A stretch of 64,000 nucleotides of DNA from Micromonospora vinacea (GTDB lineage Bacteria > Actinomycetota > Actinomycetes > Mycobacteriales > Micromonosporaceae): positions 3,968,001 to 4,032,000 of the forward strand of contig NZ_JADOTY010000001.1 of NCBI RefSeq assembly GCF_015751785.1, given 5' to 3'. The notes beneath the pieces are model-generated. The model worked only from the letters and a program-made list of their open reading frames with translations, searched no databases and had not been told where the DNA came from. A program made the translations under genes and the position numbers. This document shows, piece by piece, positions 53,554 through 61,935 of the stretch; position 1 is the first letter of the stretch; every line of letters begins with the position of its first letter.

Positions 53554-54813
53554 TCAGATGCGAGACCACTTCTGGTTGGCGGCGCCGAGGCAGTCCCACA
53601 GGTGCAGCTTGCCGCCGTTGTTGGGGTTGGCCTCCCGTACGTCCACGCACTTGTTGGCGTTGAGGTTGACCAGGTCGCCGGAGGCGTTGAGGGTGAAGCG
53701 TTGCGCGGTGTTGCCGTTGCAACTGACCAGGTTGACCTCGGTGCCGTTGGCGGTGCCGGCCCAGGCCGGGTCCATGCACTTGCCCATCGCGCGGACGGTC
53801 CCGTCGGAGGCGAAGGTCCAGCTCTGGGCCGCAGTGGTGTTGCAGTCCCAGATCTGGAGTTTGGCGCCCTCGACCGGGTCGGCGCCGGGGATGTCGATGC
53901 AGCGACCGCTCTGCGTGCCCCTGATCCGGTTGGTGCCGGGGGTCGGTTCGCCCCCGCCACCCGAGGTGTAGCTGGACACCCGGACGTAGTCGACGAGCAT
54001 CTGCTGCGGGAACTGGGTCGAGCCGTCCGGGTAGCCGGGCCAGTTACCGCCGACCGCCACGTTGAGAATCATGAAGAAGGGGTGGTCGAACACCCAGCGG
54101 TTGCCGCCGAGCCGGGCCGGATCGACCCGGTGGTACTGCACCCCGTCGACGTACCACGTGATGACGTTCGGCTCCCAGTCCACCCGGTAGGTGTGGAAGG
54201 TGTCGGCGAGCGGCGCACCGAGGGTGCGGCTGCCCGTGATGCCGCCGCCGCCGGAGTAGCCGGGCCCGTGCACGGTGCCGTAGACGGTGTTGGGCTCCCG
54301 GCCGATGTTCTCCATGACGTCGATCTCGCCGGCGTCGGGCCACCCGCCACCGGTGCCGAGCATCCAGAAGGCCGGCCAGATGCCCTGACCACGCGGGATC
54401 TTGATCCGGGCCTCGAATCGCCCGTACGTCTGTGTGAAGGTGGCCGCCGTCAGCAACCGCGCCGACGTGTACTCGCAGCGCCCGTAGTGGCACTGGTAGT
54501 TCGCGGGGTTGTCCCGGCGGGCGGTGATGACCAGGTTGCCCTGACCGTCGTGGACGGCGTTGCTGGTGCTGTTCGTGTAGTACTGCCGCTCGTTGTTGCC
54601 CCAGCCGCCGCCGCCGATGTCGAACCGCCATTTGTTCTGGTCGACGGGCGTGCCGGCGGGGGAGTTGAACTCGTCCTGCCAACTGATGGGGCCGATGGCG
54701 GCCTCGGCCCGGTCGGGGTGCGCCGGGACGACGAGCGCCGTCGCGGTCGCGACGAGGGCGGCCGCCAGGAGTACGAGGGGGCGGAAGCGGAGGCTGGGCC
54801 GGGCTGTGAACAC
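53554..54813 (-). CDS. Secreted GH16 beta-glucanase with ricin-type CBM
   Basis: 419 residues; signal peptide ends near AEAA, residue about 39. GH16 domain (about 42-285): WQDEFNSPAGTPVD, FEARIKIPRGQGIWPAFWML and the catalytic core GEIDVMENIG (nucleophile and acid Glu flanking Asp), FHTYRVDWEP, PFFMILNVAVGGNWPG; this is the laminarinase (beta-1,3-glucanase) type. After a GGGGEPTPGT linker, a ricin B CBM13 (about 295-419) has three repeats with CIDIPGADP, CMDPAWAG and CVDVREANP. It probably degrades fungal or plant beta-glucan outside the cell. Control by the LacI-type operator upstream is likely. Confidence 0.92.
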   Translation of the reverse strand: MFTARPSLRFRPLVLLAAALVATATALVVPAHPDRAEAAIGPISWQDEFNSPAGTPVDQNKWRFDIGGGGWGNNERQYYTNSTSNAVHDGQGNLVITARRDNPANYQCHYGRCEYTSARLLTAATFTQTYGRFEARIKIPRGQGIWPAFWMLGTGGGWPDAGEIDVMENIGREPNTVYGTVHGPGYSGGGGITGSRTLGAPLADTFHTYRVDWEPNVITWYVDGVQYHRVDPARLGGNRWVFDHPFFMILNVAVGGNWPGYPDGSTQFPQQMLVDYVRVSSYTSGGGGEPTPGTNRIRGTQSGRCIDIPGADPVEGAKLQIWDCNTTAAQSWTFASDGTVRAMGKCMDPAWAGTANGTEVNLVSCNGNTAQRFTLNASGDLVNLNANKCVDVREANPNNGGKLHLWDCLGAANQKWSRI

Positions 54814-54858
54814 GGGAGGCTCCTCAGCGTGGGGGTGATGGAGGCGGTTTACCAGGGT

Positions 54859-54908
54859 AGAGAGCGCTCTCTAAAGCGAAGCATGTCGATATCGTGTCTT
54901 TCTGTCAA
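54859..54908 (-). promoter_or_regulatory. GH16 promoter with CebR-like palindromic operator
   Basis: On the minus strand TTGACA (54908-54903), 17 bp and CATGCT (54885-54880) precede the perfect palindrome AGAGAGCGCTCTCT (54859-54872), which sits at about +1 to +14. Its GAGCGCTC core equals that of CebR-type LacI operators of cellulose and glucan genes in streptomycetes. No such regulator gene lies in the window. The rest of the 378-bp gap (54814-55191) holds nothing else recognised. Confidence 0.75.
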
Positions 54909-55191
54909 GAGTGTTTCCAATATCACGACCGTCCGTTACCGCCCGATGCTGACCAGTGAGCGGCGGAGCGCCGAGCACTGTCGTCAGTGTGGCATCGATC
55001 GATGCCTCCGAGATGGACGGCGCCGACCCATCGAAGGAGTTCGGCGCGACCGAGGGTTACTCGATAGCGGTCGAATCGACCCTTCCTATTGCCGTGGGGC
55101 GTCCACGCGGGACAGGATGACGAGGCGTGCCGGAAACGTTCCCGTAACCTGCGCGCTGCTGGTCTCTGTCACAAGGAAGTGGGAGTCAGTC

Positions 55192-55590
55192 ATGAGCGAG
55201 GCGTCGACGGCGCTGGGTGTGCGCCTCTACCCGGATCTGGTCGAGCGGGGTGGCCTGGCCCCCGCGCTCATCGAAACCGCTGCCCGGCACGGGCTCGATG
55301 TCGGCCGGGTGACCGCGCCGGAGCAGGGGCGGGCCCGGTTCACCTGCGCCGAGCTGCACTCCGACGAGGGCGTGGTCTGCGTGGGGCTGGGCTCGCAGGC
55401 CCGATACTTCATGATCGACCTTCGCGTCTCGGGTGAGGTCCTGGCGCGCGGTGACGTCATGGACCTGGTGCAGGTCGCCCAGGTGGCCGCGGCCTGGCGG
55501 TCCGGCCTCACCTTCGCCGAGCTGACCGCCCGGTTCCCGTTCATGGAGGAGATCAAGCACCGCCCGGCGCCGGTGGCCCAGGTCAGCTGA
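55192..55590 (+). CDS. Small protein, DUF6193-like
   Basis: 132 residues, no signal or membrane segment. VRLYPDLVERGGLAPALIETA at the start (quoted parts LYPDLVERGG and LAPALIETA) and VMDLVQVAQVAAAWRSGLTFAELTARFPFM at the end (parts LVQVAQVAAAWRSG and LTARFPFM) resemble the DUF6193 pattern that I recall from natural-product-associated proteins. The assignment is from memory. Preceded by GGGAG before ATG 55192. Convergent with the PLP enzyme gene, ends 18 bp apart. Confidence 0.75.
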   Translation: MSEASTALGVRLYPDLVERGGLAPALIETAARHGLDVGRVTAPEQGRARFTCAELHSDEGVVCVGLGSQARYFMIDLRVSGEVLARGDVMDLVQVAQVAAAWRSGLTFAELTARFPFMEEIKHRPAPVAQVS

Positions 55591-55608
55591 CCGGCGCGGT
55601 CGGGCAGG

Positions 55609-57075
55609 TCAGCAGCGCAGCCGAGGTGGCAGCGGCGACTCGGCGCCGGCGTTCCGGTTGAGGTAGGTCGACTGGGCGAAGGCGACGAAGCGTTCCGCGT
55701 CGGTCGCCGTGGAGGCCAGTCCGAACGAGACACGGACCGCGCCGCCCGTCGGCAGCCGCAACGCGGCGAGATACTGGTCGATCGTGTCGACCCCGGCCAA
55801 CAGCCGCTGCCGGGTCGACGTCCGGCTGATGCCGAACGCGCCCTCGCCCGCACCCGGATTGCAGAAACAGCCGGTACGCAGGGAGAAGCCGGCCGCTGCC
55901 GCCTCCCGCGCGACGAGCCGTTCGTCGACAAGCGTGCCGTCCGGGTGGCGGAGGTTGAACGTCACAGTGCCACCGCGCCCCGCATCCGTCGCCGGCCCGT
56001 ACACCTGGACCAGTGGCCCGCCGGTGTCGTGCCGCAGGGTGGCCAGCCTCGCCAGCAGCCACTCGGTGAGCAGGCCGACCCGGGCGTGGACCAGGTCCAC
56101 GCCGATCGAGTCGAGCCAGCGCAACCCGAACTCCACGTCCGGGATGCTCAGGAAGTTGAGCGTGCCGTCCTCGAACGCCGACTCGTCGTCCATCGGCCGG
56201 TGCCAGTCGCCCTGCACGCTGACCGCGCGGATCGTGCCGCCGGCGAACCACGGCCGGCGCAACCGGGCCAGCGCCGTACGGCGGGCCAGCAGCGCGCCGA
56301 CGCCGGTGGGATAGCCGAAGAGCTTGTACCAGCTCAGGCAGACGAAATCCGGGCGGACGATGCTGAGGTCCAGCCGGTTCGTCGGCGCGAAGGCGGCAGC
56401 GTCGAGCAGCACGTCGTAACCCCGCTGCTGGGCCAGCTCCACCCAGCCGAGCGGGTGCTGCACCCCGGAGAAGTTGCTCTGCGCCGGATAGGCGAACAGC
56501 CCGCGACCACCGGGCCGACCCCACCGGCGGGCCAGACTGCCCCGGCCGGCGTCGAGCGCCGCCACCAGGTCCGACTCGGCGACCCGCAGCTCCGGCCCGC
56601 TCAGCGGCACGTAGCGTACGGCCGCGCGGGCCGACCGGGCGTACTCGCGGATGCCGTTGACCGAGTTGTGGTTGTCCCAGGTCAGCACGAGCGGCGCGGC
56701 CCGACCGAAGTCGTACGCCTCGCCGACCAGCCGGCAGGCGCCGCTGGCGTTCGGGGTGAAGACCACCGCGTACTCGGCCGGGTCGGCGCGGAAGAAGTCG
56801 AGTACCGCGTCTCGCGCCGACTCCACCAGTGAACCCGCCGCCACGCTCGTGGGGTTCTCCGAGTGGGGGTTGCTGTACAGGCCGGCGAGCAGCCGATCGT
56901 GGTGGGCGCGAACCTGGGCCTGGGCAGCCACCCCGGCCCCGGCGTAGTCGAGGTACACCTGCCCGTCGGTGTCCAGGTGTCGGTACTCGGTGGCGCGCAG
57001 CTCGTCGATCCGGCCGGTGGCGGCGTACCCCGGCAGCGCAGTGGGGGAGGCGTGCGGTGTCGGGTCAGGACGCAC
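55609..57075 (-). CDS. Class V aminotransferase-fold enzyme, MoCo-sulfurase-like
   Basis: 488 residues. YLDYAGAGVAAQAQV begins the fold; TPNASGACRLVGEA and WDNHNSVNGIREYA form the PLP-phosphate site; DAAAFAPTN holds the PLP Asp; the Schiff-base lysine is K251 in SWYKLFGYPTGVGALLAR; RTGCFCNPGAGE near the end carries the Cys pair seen in the sulfurase domain of eukaryotic molybdenum cofactor sulfurases. That suggests a cysteine desulfurase-like activity; no MOSC domain follows. The GTG start at 57075 overlaps the end of the ABC transporter gene by 11 bp, so translation is coupled to it. Confidence 0.85.
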   Translation of the reverse strand: MRPDPTPHASPTALPGYAATGRIDELRATEYRHLDTDGQVYLDYAGAGVAAQAQVRAHHDRLLAGLYSNPHSENPTSVAAGSLVESARDAVLDFFRADPAEYAVVFTPNASGACRLVGEAYDFGRAAPLVLTWDNHNSVNGIREYARSARAAVRYVPLSGPELRVAESDLVAALDAGRGSLARRWGRPGGRGLFAYPAQSNFSGVQHPLGWVELAQQRGYDVLLDAAAFAPTNRLDLSIVRPDFVCLSWYKLFGYPTGVGALLARRTALARLRRPWFAGGTIRAVSVQGDWHRPMDDESAFEDGTLNFLSIPDVEFGLRWLDSIGVDLVHARVGLLTEWLLARLATLRHDTGGPLVQVYGPATDAGRGGTVTFNLRHPDGTLVDERLVAREAAAAGFSLRTGCFCNPGAGEGAFGISRTSTRQRLLAGVDTIDQYLAALRLPTGGAVRVSFGLASTATDAERFVAFAQSTYLNRNAGAESPLPPRLRC

Positions 57076-58750
57076 GTCGGGAGCCTCGTCGGACCAGCAC
57101 CGCCCAGGCCGCGCCCAGGAAGAACAGCACGAAACCGCCGAGCACCAGCCAGTCGACCCAGACCGGCCGGGAGAAGCTGTCGCCGTACGTGGCCAACAGC
57201 GGCGGGCCGAGCGGGGAGCCACCGTCGCGCCAGAGCCGCTCCACCCCGGCGGTGTGCCCCAGGCCCTCGAACGCCCACCGGTTCGACATGGCGTAGCTGA
57301 GCCACTGACCGCCGGTCGCCATCGTCGGCACCGGCAGGATCGCGCCCACGAACAGCACCTGTGGGAAGCAGAGCATCGGCAGCATGAGCGTCGCCTGGGC
57401 CGCGTCGGACACGGCCGCCGAGCAGAGCAGACCGAGGGTGAGCGCCGCCGCCGAGGAGAGCAGCAGTGTCGTGTACAGGGCGGCGAAGTCGGCGCCGCCG
57501 ACCGGTGGCAGCCGGTCCATGCCGCGCAGCACCCCGAGCAGGGCCAGGTCCACCAGGGCCAGCAGCGGCAGCAGCACCGCGACCTTGGCCAACAGGTACG
57601 GGGCCAGCCGGACACCGGCCAGCCGCTCCCGGCGCAGGATCGGCAGTTCGGTGCAGATCTGCAGGAGCCCGTAGGTCAGCCCAAAGAAGAAGCCGCCGAA
57701 CGCGATCCAGAACAGGATCATCACGGTCACCGTCGGGCTGGGTCTGGTCGGCTCGAACGCCCCGGGACGGAACAGCAGCGCGAACATGCCGAGCACCATC
57801 AGTGGTGAGCCGAGCAGGATCGCCAGGGTCAGCCGGTTCCGGGCGACGATCTCCGCATTGCGCGCGGTGAGGATCGCCCATTGGCGCGGCCGGCCGACGC
57901 GCCGGGACGGCGTCGCGGCGGTCGCACCGTCGTCGGTGGTACGGCGCGGCTGTTCGGCCTCGCGCCGCTCGGCGAAGCGATCGGGCCACTCGTCGGGTTG
58001 GGTCGTTTCGTCGAGCCGGAGGTGCACCTCGACGAGGGACCGCAGGCCGAAGAACTCCCGGGCGGCGGCCGGGGTGCCGGTGAACGCCAGGCGGCCCTGA
58101 CGGGTCAGCACGACGACCCGGTCGCAGTGGTCCACGTCGGTGACCTGGTGGGTGGTCAGCACGACCGTGGCTCCGGTGTCGGCGAGCGTGCGGAGCACCC
58201 GGAGCAGCTCCACGGCGATCGCCGGGTCCAGCCCGGAGGTGGGCTCGTCCAGGAAGAACACGCCGGGTCGGGTGAGCAGTTCGACGGCGATGCTGGCGCG
58301 CTTGCGTTCGCCGCCACTGAGCAGGCCGACCGGCGTGGCGGCCCGGTCGGTGAGCCGCAGCTCGGCGAGCACCTCCGCGACCCGTTCGTTGATCTCGGCC
58401 GGTCCGGTGGCGGAGGGGAGGCGCAGTCGGGCGGCGTACCGCAGGGTGCGGGCCAGGGGCAGCTCGCGGTGGATGATGTCGTCCTGCGGAACGAGGCCGA
58501 TGGTGCCGGCCGCGGCGTTGCCGTCGTACCTCACGGTGCCCGTCGTCGGTTGCTGTACTCCGGCGAGGAGTTCCAGCAGTGTGGTCTTACCGGCGCCGCT
58601 GGCACCGATGATCGCGACCAGCTCGCCCGGCGCGATGCTCACTGAGACGTCGGCCAGGATCTGGCGACCGCTCCGGACGCTCTGGCCCAGTCCCTCAGCG
58701 GCGATGCCGACACCGGCACGCGGGGGAGACGTGGTCTGCTCGGTCGTCAT
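57065..58750 (-). CDS. ABCG-type half-transporter, ATPase fused to ABC-2 permease
   Basis: 561 residues. ATPase first (about 20-240): Walker A GASGAGKTT (about 50), Q-loop LVPQDDIIHRELPLARTLRY, signature LLSGGERKRASIAVEL, VFFLDEPTSGLDP, TTHQVTDVDHCD. After a charged linker come six membrane segments (about 310-555), with LLQICTELPILRRERLAGVR (parts LLQICTELPI and LRRERLAGVR) as the ABCG-like elbow. The ATPase-then-membrane order and the motif set are those of ABCG/White transporters. Followed with an 11-bp overlap by the PLP enzyme gene; the pair may make and export or import a sulfur-containing product (inference only). Confidence 0.88.
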   Translation of the reverse strand: MTTEQTTSPPRAGVGIAAEGLGQSVRSGRQILADVSVSIAPGELVAIIGASGAGKTTLLELLAGVQQPTTGTVRYDGNAAAGTIGLVPQDDIIHRELPLARTLRYAARLRLPSATGPAEINERVAEVLAELRLTDRAATPVGLLSGGERKRASIAVELLTRPGVFFLDEPTSGLDPAIAVELLRVLRTLADTGATVVLTTHQVTDVDHCDRVVVLTRQGRLAFTGTPAAAREFFGLRSLVEVHLRLDETTQPDEWPDRFAERREAEQPRRTTDDGATAATPSRRVGRPRQWAILTARNAEIVARNRLTLAILLGSPLMVLGMFALLFRPGAFEPTRPSPTVTVMILFWIAFGGFFFGLTYGLLQICTELPILRRERLAGVRLAPYLLAKVAVLLPLLALVDLALLGVLRGMDRLPPVGGADFAALYTTLLLSSAAALTLGLLCSAAVSDAAQATLMLPMLCFPQVLFVGAILPVPTMATGGQWLSYAMSNRWAFEGLGHTAGVERLWRDGGSPLGPPLLATYGDSFSRPVWVDWLVLGGFVLFFLGAAWAVLVRRGSRRAS

Positions 58751-58861
58751 GTCGGGTGCTCGATCCGGTCGGGGAGTGGTCCGCCTGAATATCGTGCCCC
58801 GCCGATGCTACTGAGCGACCGCGCAGTGTGCCCGGAGTGGACGGTCAGCGACCGTCGCCGT

Positions 58862-59482
58862 TCAGCCGGTGGTGGTCCGCGCCTTCGCCGGCACCTGGAG
58901 GAGATCCAGGCAGTTGCGCCACAGCGTCTCCAGCTGGGCCGGATCGTTGAGCAACTTCGCGAGCAGGACCCGCCCCTCGATCTGGGCGACGATCGATCGG
59001 GCGGCCTCCCGGCTGTCGACCGCCGGGCCTGCCAGACCTCGCTCCTTCGCCTCGACGACGACCCGCTCGATGAGGTTGATCTGCTCCTCGAAGATCTCCT
59101 GGAGCCGGCCGCGGATCTCCTCGGCCTGGTTGCTGAGTTCGAGGGCGAGGTTGCCGAAGAGGCAACCGGCGACCACGCCGGCCTTCTGCTGGCCGACGCG
59201 CTGGACCTCCTCCGTGGCCTCGAACAGGTCCCGGAGCCGCTGTAGCGGGTCGCGCTCGCTGCCGAGCAACTGCTCCCACTGGCGGCGCTGGGTGACCCAG
59301 TGCTCGTCGATGACGGCGCGGGCCAGCGCCTGCTTGGACTCGAAGAAGTAGTAGAAGCTGCCCTTGGGCACACCCGCCGCCGCACAGATCTCGGCCACGC
59401 CGAGCGCCGTGTAGCCGCGCTGCTCGATCAGCGTGGCTGCCGCGTCGAGGATCTTGTTCTTCGCGTCACTGGTCCGGCCCAT
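58862..59482 (-). CDS. TetR-family regulator, NemR/AcuR-like
   Basis: 206 residues from ATG 59482 (CGAGG just upstream; a GTG at 59497 is also open). HTH: LGVAEICAAAGVPKGSFYYFFESKQAL (parts VAEICAAAGVPKGSF and YYFFESKQAL) of the PKGSFYYFF kind found in TetR proteins that sense electrophiles, with a conserved Cys in AGCLFGNLALE. Divergent from the SDR gene at 59551, with a palindrome between, so it probably represses that gene and itself. Confidence 0.9.
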   Translation of the reverse strand: MGRTSDAKNKILDAAATLIEQRGYTALGVAEICAAAGVPKGSFYYFFESKQALARAVIDEHWVTQRRQWEQLLGSERDPLQRLRDLFEATEEVQRVGQQKAGVVAGCLFGNLALELSNQAEEIRGRLQEIFEEQINLIERVVVEAKERGLAGPAVDSREAARSIVAQIEGRVLLAKLLNDPAQLETLWRNCLDLLQVPAKARTTTG

Positions 59483-59518
59483 GCCTCGACGATACACGAC
59501 CGGTCGGCTAGCTTTTAG

Positions 59519-59533
59519 TAGACCAGTCGTCTA
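59519..59533. promoter_or_regulatory. TetR operator between TetR and SDR genes
   Basis: TAGAC-CAGTC-GTCTA is a perfect 5-bp-armed palindrome, similar to the NemR box TAGACC-N4-GGTCTA, located 18 bp before the SDR ATG and 37 bp before the TetR ATG. Confidence 0.65.
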
Positions 59534-59550
59534 GTGAAGGTGGTTCCGTC

Positions 59551-60276
59551 ATGAACAGCATGAACAGCAGCCAGGGCCAGAAGGTCGTTGTGATCACCGG
59601 CGCCTCTCAGGGCATCGGCGCCGACCTCGTGGACGCCTACCGCAAGCTCGGGTACGGCGTCGTGGCGACCTCACGCTCGATCGGCGCGTCCGACGACCCG
59701 GAGATCGTCACGGTCCGGGGTGACATCGCCGAGGCCGACACCGCCGAGCGGGTGGTGCGTGCCGCGCTGGACCGCTTCGGGCGGATCGACACACTGGTGA
59801 ACAACGCCGGCGTCTTCGTCGCCAAGCCGTTCACCGACTACACCGACGAGGAGTTCGACCTGGTCACGGGGGTCAACCTCGCCGGGTTCTTCCACCTCAC
59901 CCGACGCGTCCTGCCGCACCTGCTGGCCGGGGGCGCGGGGCACATCGTCAGCATCACGACCAGCTTCGTCGACCAGCCCAGTTCGCACGTTCCGTCGGCG
60001 CTCGCGTCCCTGACCAAGGGCGGTCTCAGCTCCGCCACCAAGTCTCTGGCCATCGAGTACGCGGCTCGCGGCGTACGGGTCAACGCCGTCGCGCCCGGCA
60101 TCATCAAGACCCCGATGCACCCGGTCGAGACCCACCAGACGCTCGCGGGCCTGCACCCGGTCGGCCGGATGGGCGAGACCAGCGACGTCGTCGACGCCGT
60201 TCTCTACCTCGAGTCAGCCCCGTTCGTCACCGGCGAGATCCTGCACGTCGACGGCGGCCAGAACGCCGGTCACTGA
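59551..60276 (+). CDS. SDR-fold oxidoreductase with altered active site
   Basis: 241 residues. Cofactor motif TGASQGIG (about 16-23), NNAG (LVNNAGVF) and a C-terminal GEILHVDGGQ are classical SDR. In the active site SITTSF supplies Ser and TKGGL supplies Lys, but the residue four before that Lys is Ala (ALASLTK), where Tyr is expected in YxxxK. The Rossmann fold is intact, so it may bind NAD(P) with another donor residue or may not be a standard dehydrogenase. Divergent from the TetR gene and probably its target. Confidence 0.85.
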   Translation: MNSMNSSQGQKVVVITGASQGIGADLVDAYRKLGYGVVATSRSIGASDDPEIVTVRGDIAEADTAERVVRAALDRFGRIDTLVNNAGVFVAKPFTDYTDEEFDLVTGVNLAGFFHLTRRVLPHLLAGGAGHIVSITTSFVDQPSSHVPSALASLTKGGLSSATKSLAIEYAARGVRVNAVAPGIIKTPMHPVETHQTLAGLHPVGRMGETSDVVDAVLYLESAPFVTGEILHVDGGQNAGH

Positions 60277-60380
60277 CCCTACCCGCACCGGGCTGGCCGC
60301 AGATTCCCGCCGATGCGCCGGGCAGGATCCGCACCGCGAGTGCGGATCCTGCCCGGCTGGGCCAGCCTCGTTCGGCTTGG

Positions 60381-61214
60381 CTAAGCCGCGGGTGACGCGG
60401 CGTAGAACTGCCGCAGCGCGTCGGCGACCAGGGTCGGTGCCGTCATGGTCACGAAGTGCGACTGACCCGGCCAGGTGACGCGACGGACCGCCGGAATCGT
60501 CCTCGCGAGGGCGTTCATCGTGGTGGGCATCGGCTCCCAGGTGTCCGCGCCGGCCAGCAGGAGAGTCGGCACGGTGATCGAGGACCACCGGGTGATGTCG
60601 GTGCTGTCCTGCGCGAGGGCCTCGAGATCGTGCAGCCAGCCCACCGCCGAGCGGCGCGCCTCGACGGGGTCGGGCACCCGATTCCCCGCGCCGGCGGCCA
60701 TCGCGGCGACGATCTCGGCCGGAACCCGCGTCACCTCGTTCAGAGCCGCTGCCATCGCGGCGGCGTCGTCGCGCTCGAAGGCGGCGCGGTACCGGTCGAG
60801 CAGCGGCACGATCTCCGCCCCGGCCGCGTAGAGCGGCGGCTCGAAGATCGCCAGGGAGCGTACGTCGCGCGGATCGGCCGAGGTGGTGTGCAACGCCAGA
60901 GTCGCCCCGTAGGACGCCCCGACGAGATGGACCGGTCGGCCCGAGGATCGCCGGGCCGCCTCGGTGACGGCGATCAGGTCGGCGGTCTCGGTGCGGAAGG
61001 ACTTGGTGTCGGCCGGGACGTCGCTGGGACCGTATCCGCGCCGGGCCGGCAGCCACACCTCGTGGTCGCGCGCGAGGTGCTCGGCGACGGCGGCCCAGGA
61101 GTGCAACCCACCACCCGAGCCGTGCACCAGGACGACGGGGTCGCCGATGCCCAGGCGTCGTACCACCAGGCGGGTGCCGTCGGCCGATTCGACCGACTGA
61201 TCGTGGCTGTTCAT
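60381..61214 (-). CDS. Alpha/beta hydrolase
   Basis: 277 residues. VLVHGSGGGLHSW is the oxyanion region, VGASYGATLAL gives the nucleophile Ser (GASYG), TVPTLLLAGADTWEP has the Asp region and GQSHFVTM the catalytic His, so the triad is complete. AGGAG precedes ATG 61214, which overlaps the stop of the TetR gene (ATGA), making a two-gene operon. Likely an esterase or ester/lactone hydrolase; substrate is unknown. Confidence 0.9.
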   Translation of the reverse strand: MNSHDQSVESADGTRLVVRRLGIGDPVVLVHGSGGGLHSWAAVAEHLARDHEVWLPARRGYGPSDVPADTKSFRTETADLIAVTEAARRSSGRPVHLVGASYGATLALHTTSADPRDVRSLAIFEPPLYAAGAEIVPLLDRYRAAFERDDAAAMAAALNEVTRVPAEIVAAMAAGAGNRVPDPVEARRSAVGWLHDLEALAQDSTDITRWSSITVPTLLLAGADTWEPMPTTMNALARTIPAVRRVTWPGQSHFVTMTAPTLVADALRQFYAASPAA

Positions 61215-61795
61215 CGCTGCTCCTGTTTCTCGGTCGGCCAGTTGCTCAACGTGGTGTGCACCGCGTCGAGGATCGACTGCCAGGACGCGTCGACAGCGCG
61301 GGGATGCCCGAAACCGTCGACCGTTTCGAGGCTCGTGAAGCCGTGGAAGGTGCTGCGGACGAATCGCATCGCATCGGTCAGGGCTGGCTCGTCGAGCCCG
61401 TACCCGCGCAGCATCGCGTAGCTCAGCTCGATCAGGCGCAGGTGCCCGGCCGACCGGGTGCCGACCTCGGGCGGCAGTTGAAGCTGGGTCGCCGCGTACT
61501 GCCCCGGATGCGTGACGGCGAACGCGCGCCAGGCGTCGGCGAACCCGACCAGGGCCTGGCGGCCGGCCCGCCCCGCCACAGCTATCGCGAGTGCGTCGGC
61601 GAACGTGGCCGCCGCCCGGACCGCGACGTGCTCGATCAACGCCTCCCGGCTGCGGACGTGCACGTACAGGGCGGCGTCGGAGACGCCGAAGTGCCGGGCG
61701 ACAGCCGCGACGGTCAACCGGGACAGGCCGACCGAATCCGCCAGTTCGGCTGCGGCGGCCGAGACGCGCGCGTTGGTCAGACCCTGCCGTGGCAT
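61211..61795 (-). CDS. TetR-family regulator
   Basis: 194 residues from ATG 61795, chosen because AAAGG lies 7 bp before it; a further ATG at 61813 lacks a Shine-Dalgarno sequence. HTH: LTVAAVARHFGVSDAALYVHVRSREALIEH (parts VAAVARHFGVSDAAL and YVHVRSREALIEH). Helical C-terminal domain with an FRAF-like FADAWRAFAVTHPGQYA (TetR_C_33-type). Co-transcribed with the hydrolase; divergent from the zinc dehydrogenase at 61936. The palindrome at 61824 lies just upstream. Confidence 0.9.
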   Translation of the reverse strand: MPRQGLTNARVSAAAAELADSVGLSRLTVAAVARHFGVSDAALYVHVRSREALIEHVAVRAAATFADALAIAVAGRAGRQALVGFADAWRAFAVTHPGQYAATQLQLPPEVGTRSAGHLRLIELSYAMLRGYGLDEPALTDAMRFVRSTFHGFTSLETVDGFGHPRAVDASWQSILDAVHTTLSNWPTEKQEQR

Positions 61796-61823
61796 ACCGA
61801 ACCTTTGCTTCATTAGGAAATAA

Positions 61824-61838
61824 CTTAGGGGCCCTAAG
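61824..61838. promoter_or_regulatory. 15-bp palindrome, probable TetR operator
   Basis: CTTAGGGGCCCTAAG has perfect 7-bp arms around one base, followed by a TAAGAT -10-like hexamer (61835-61840) for the dehydrogenase gene. It lies 29 bp from the TetR start and 98 bp from the dehydrogenase start. Confidence 0.65.
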
Positions 61839-61935
61839 ATAGCACCGCCCGGCCGGTCGACCGCTGGGTCGGGCAGGCATGAACGTCCCAGTCGGGGGAA
61901 GACCGGCCGTTCCACAGCAGAACAGGAGCGCCGGG

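Noticed and set aside
53503..55590. 695-codon plus-strand frame ending in the DUF6193-like protein
   Set aside because: The first 560 codons are antisense to the GH16 gene and its promoter; only the part from ATG 55192 reads as a protein.
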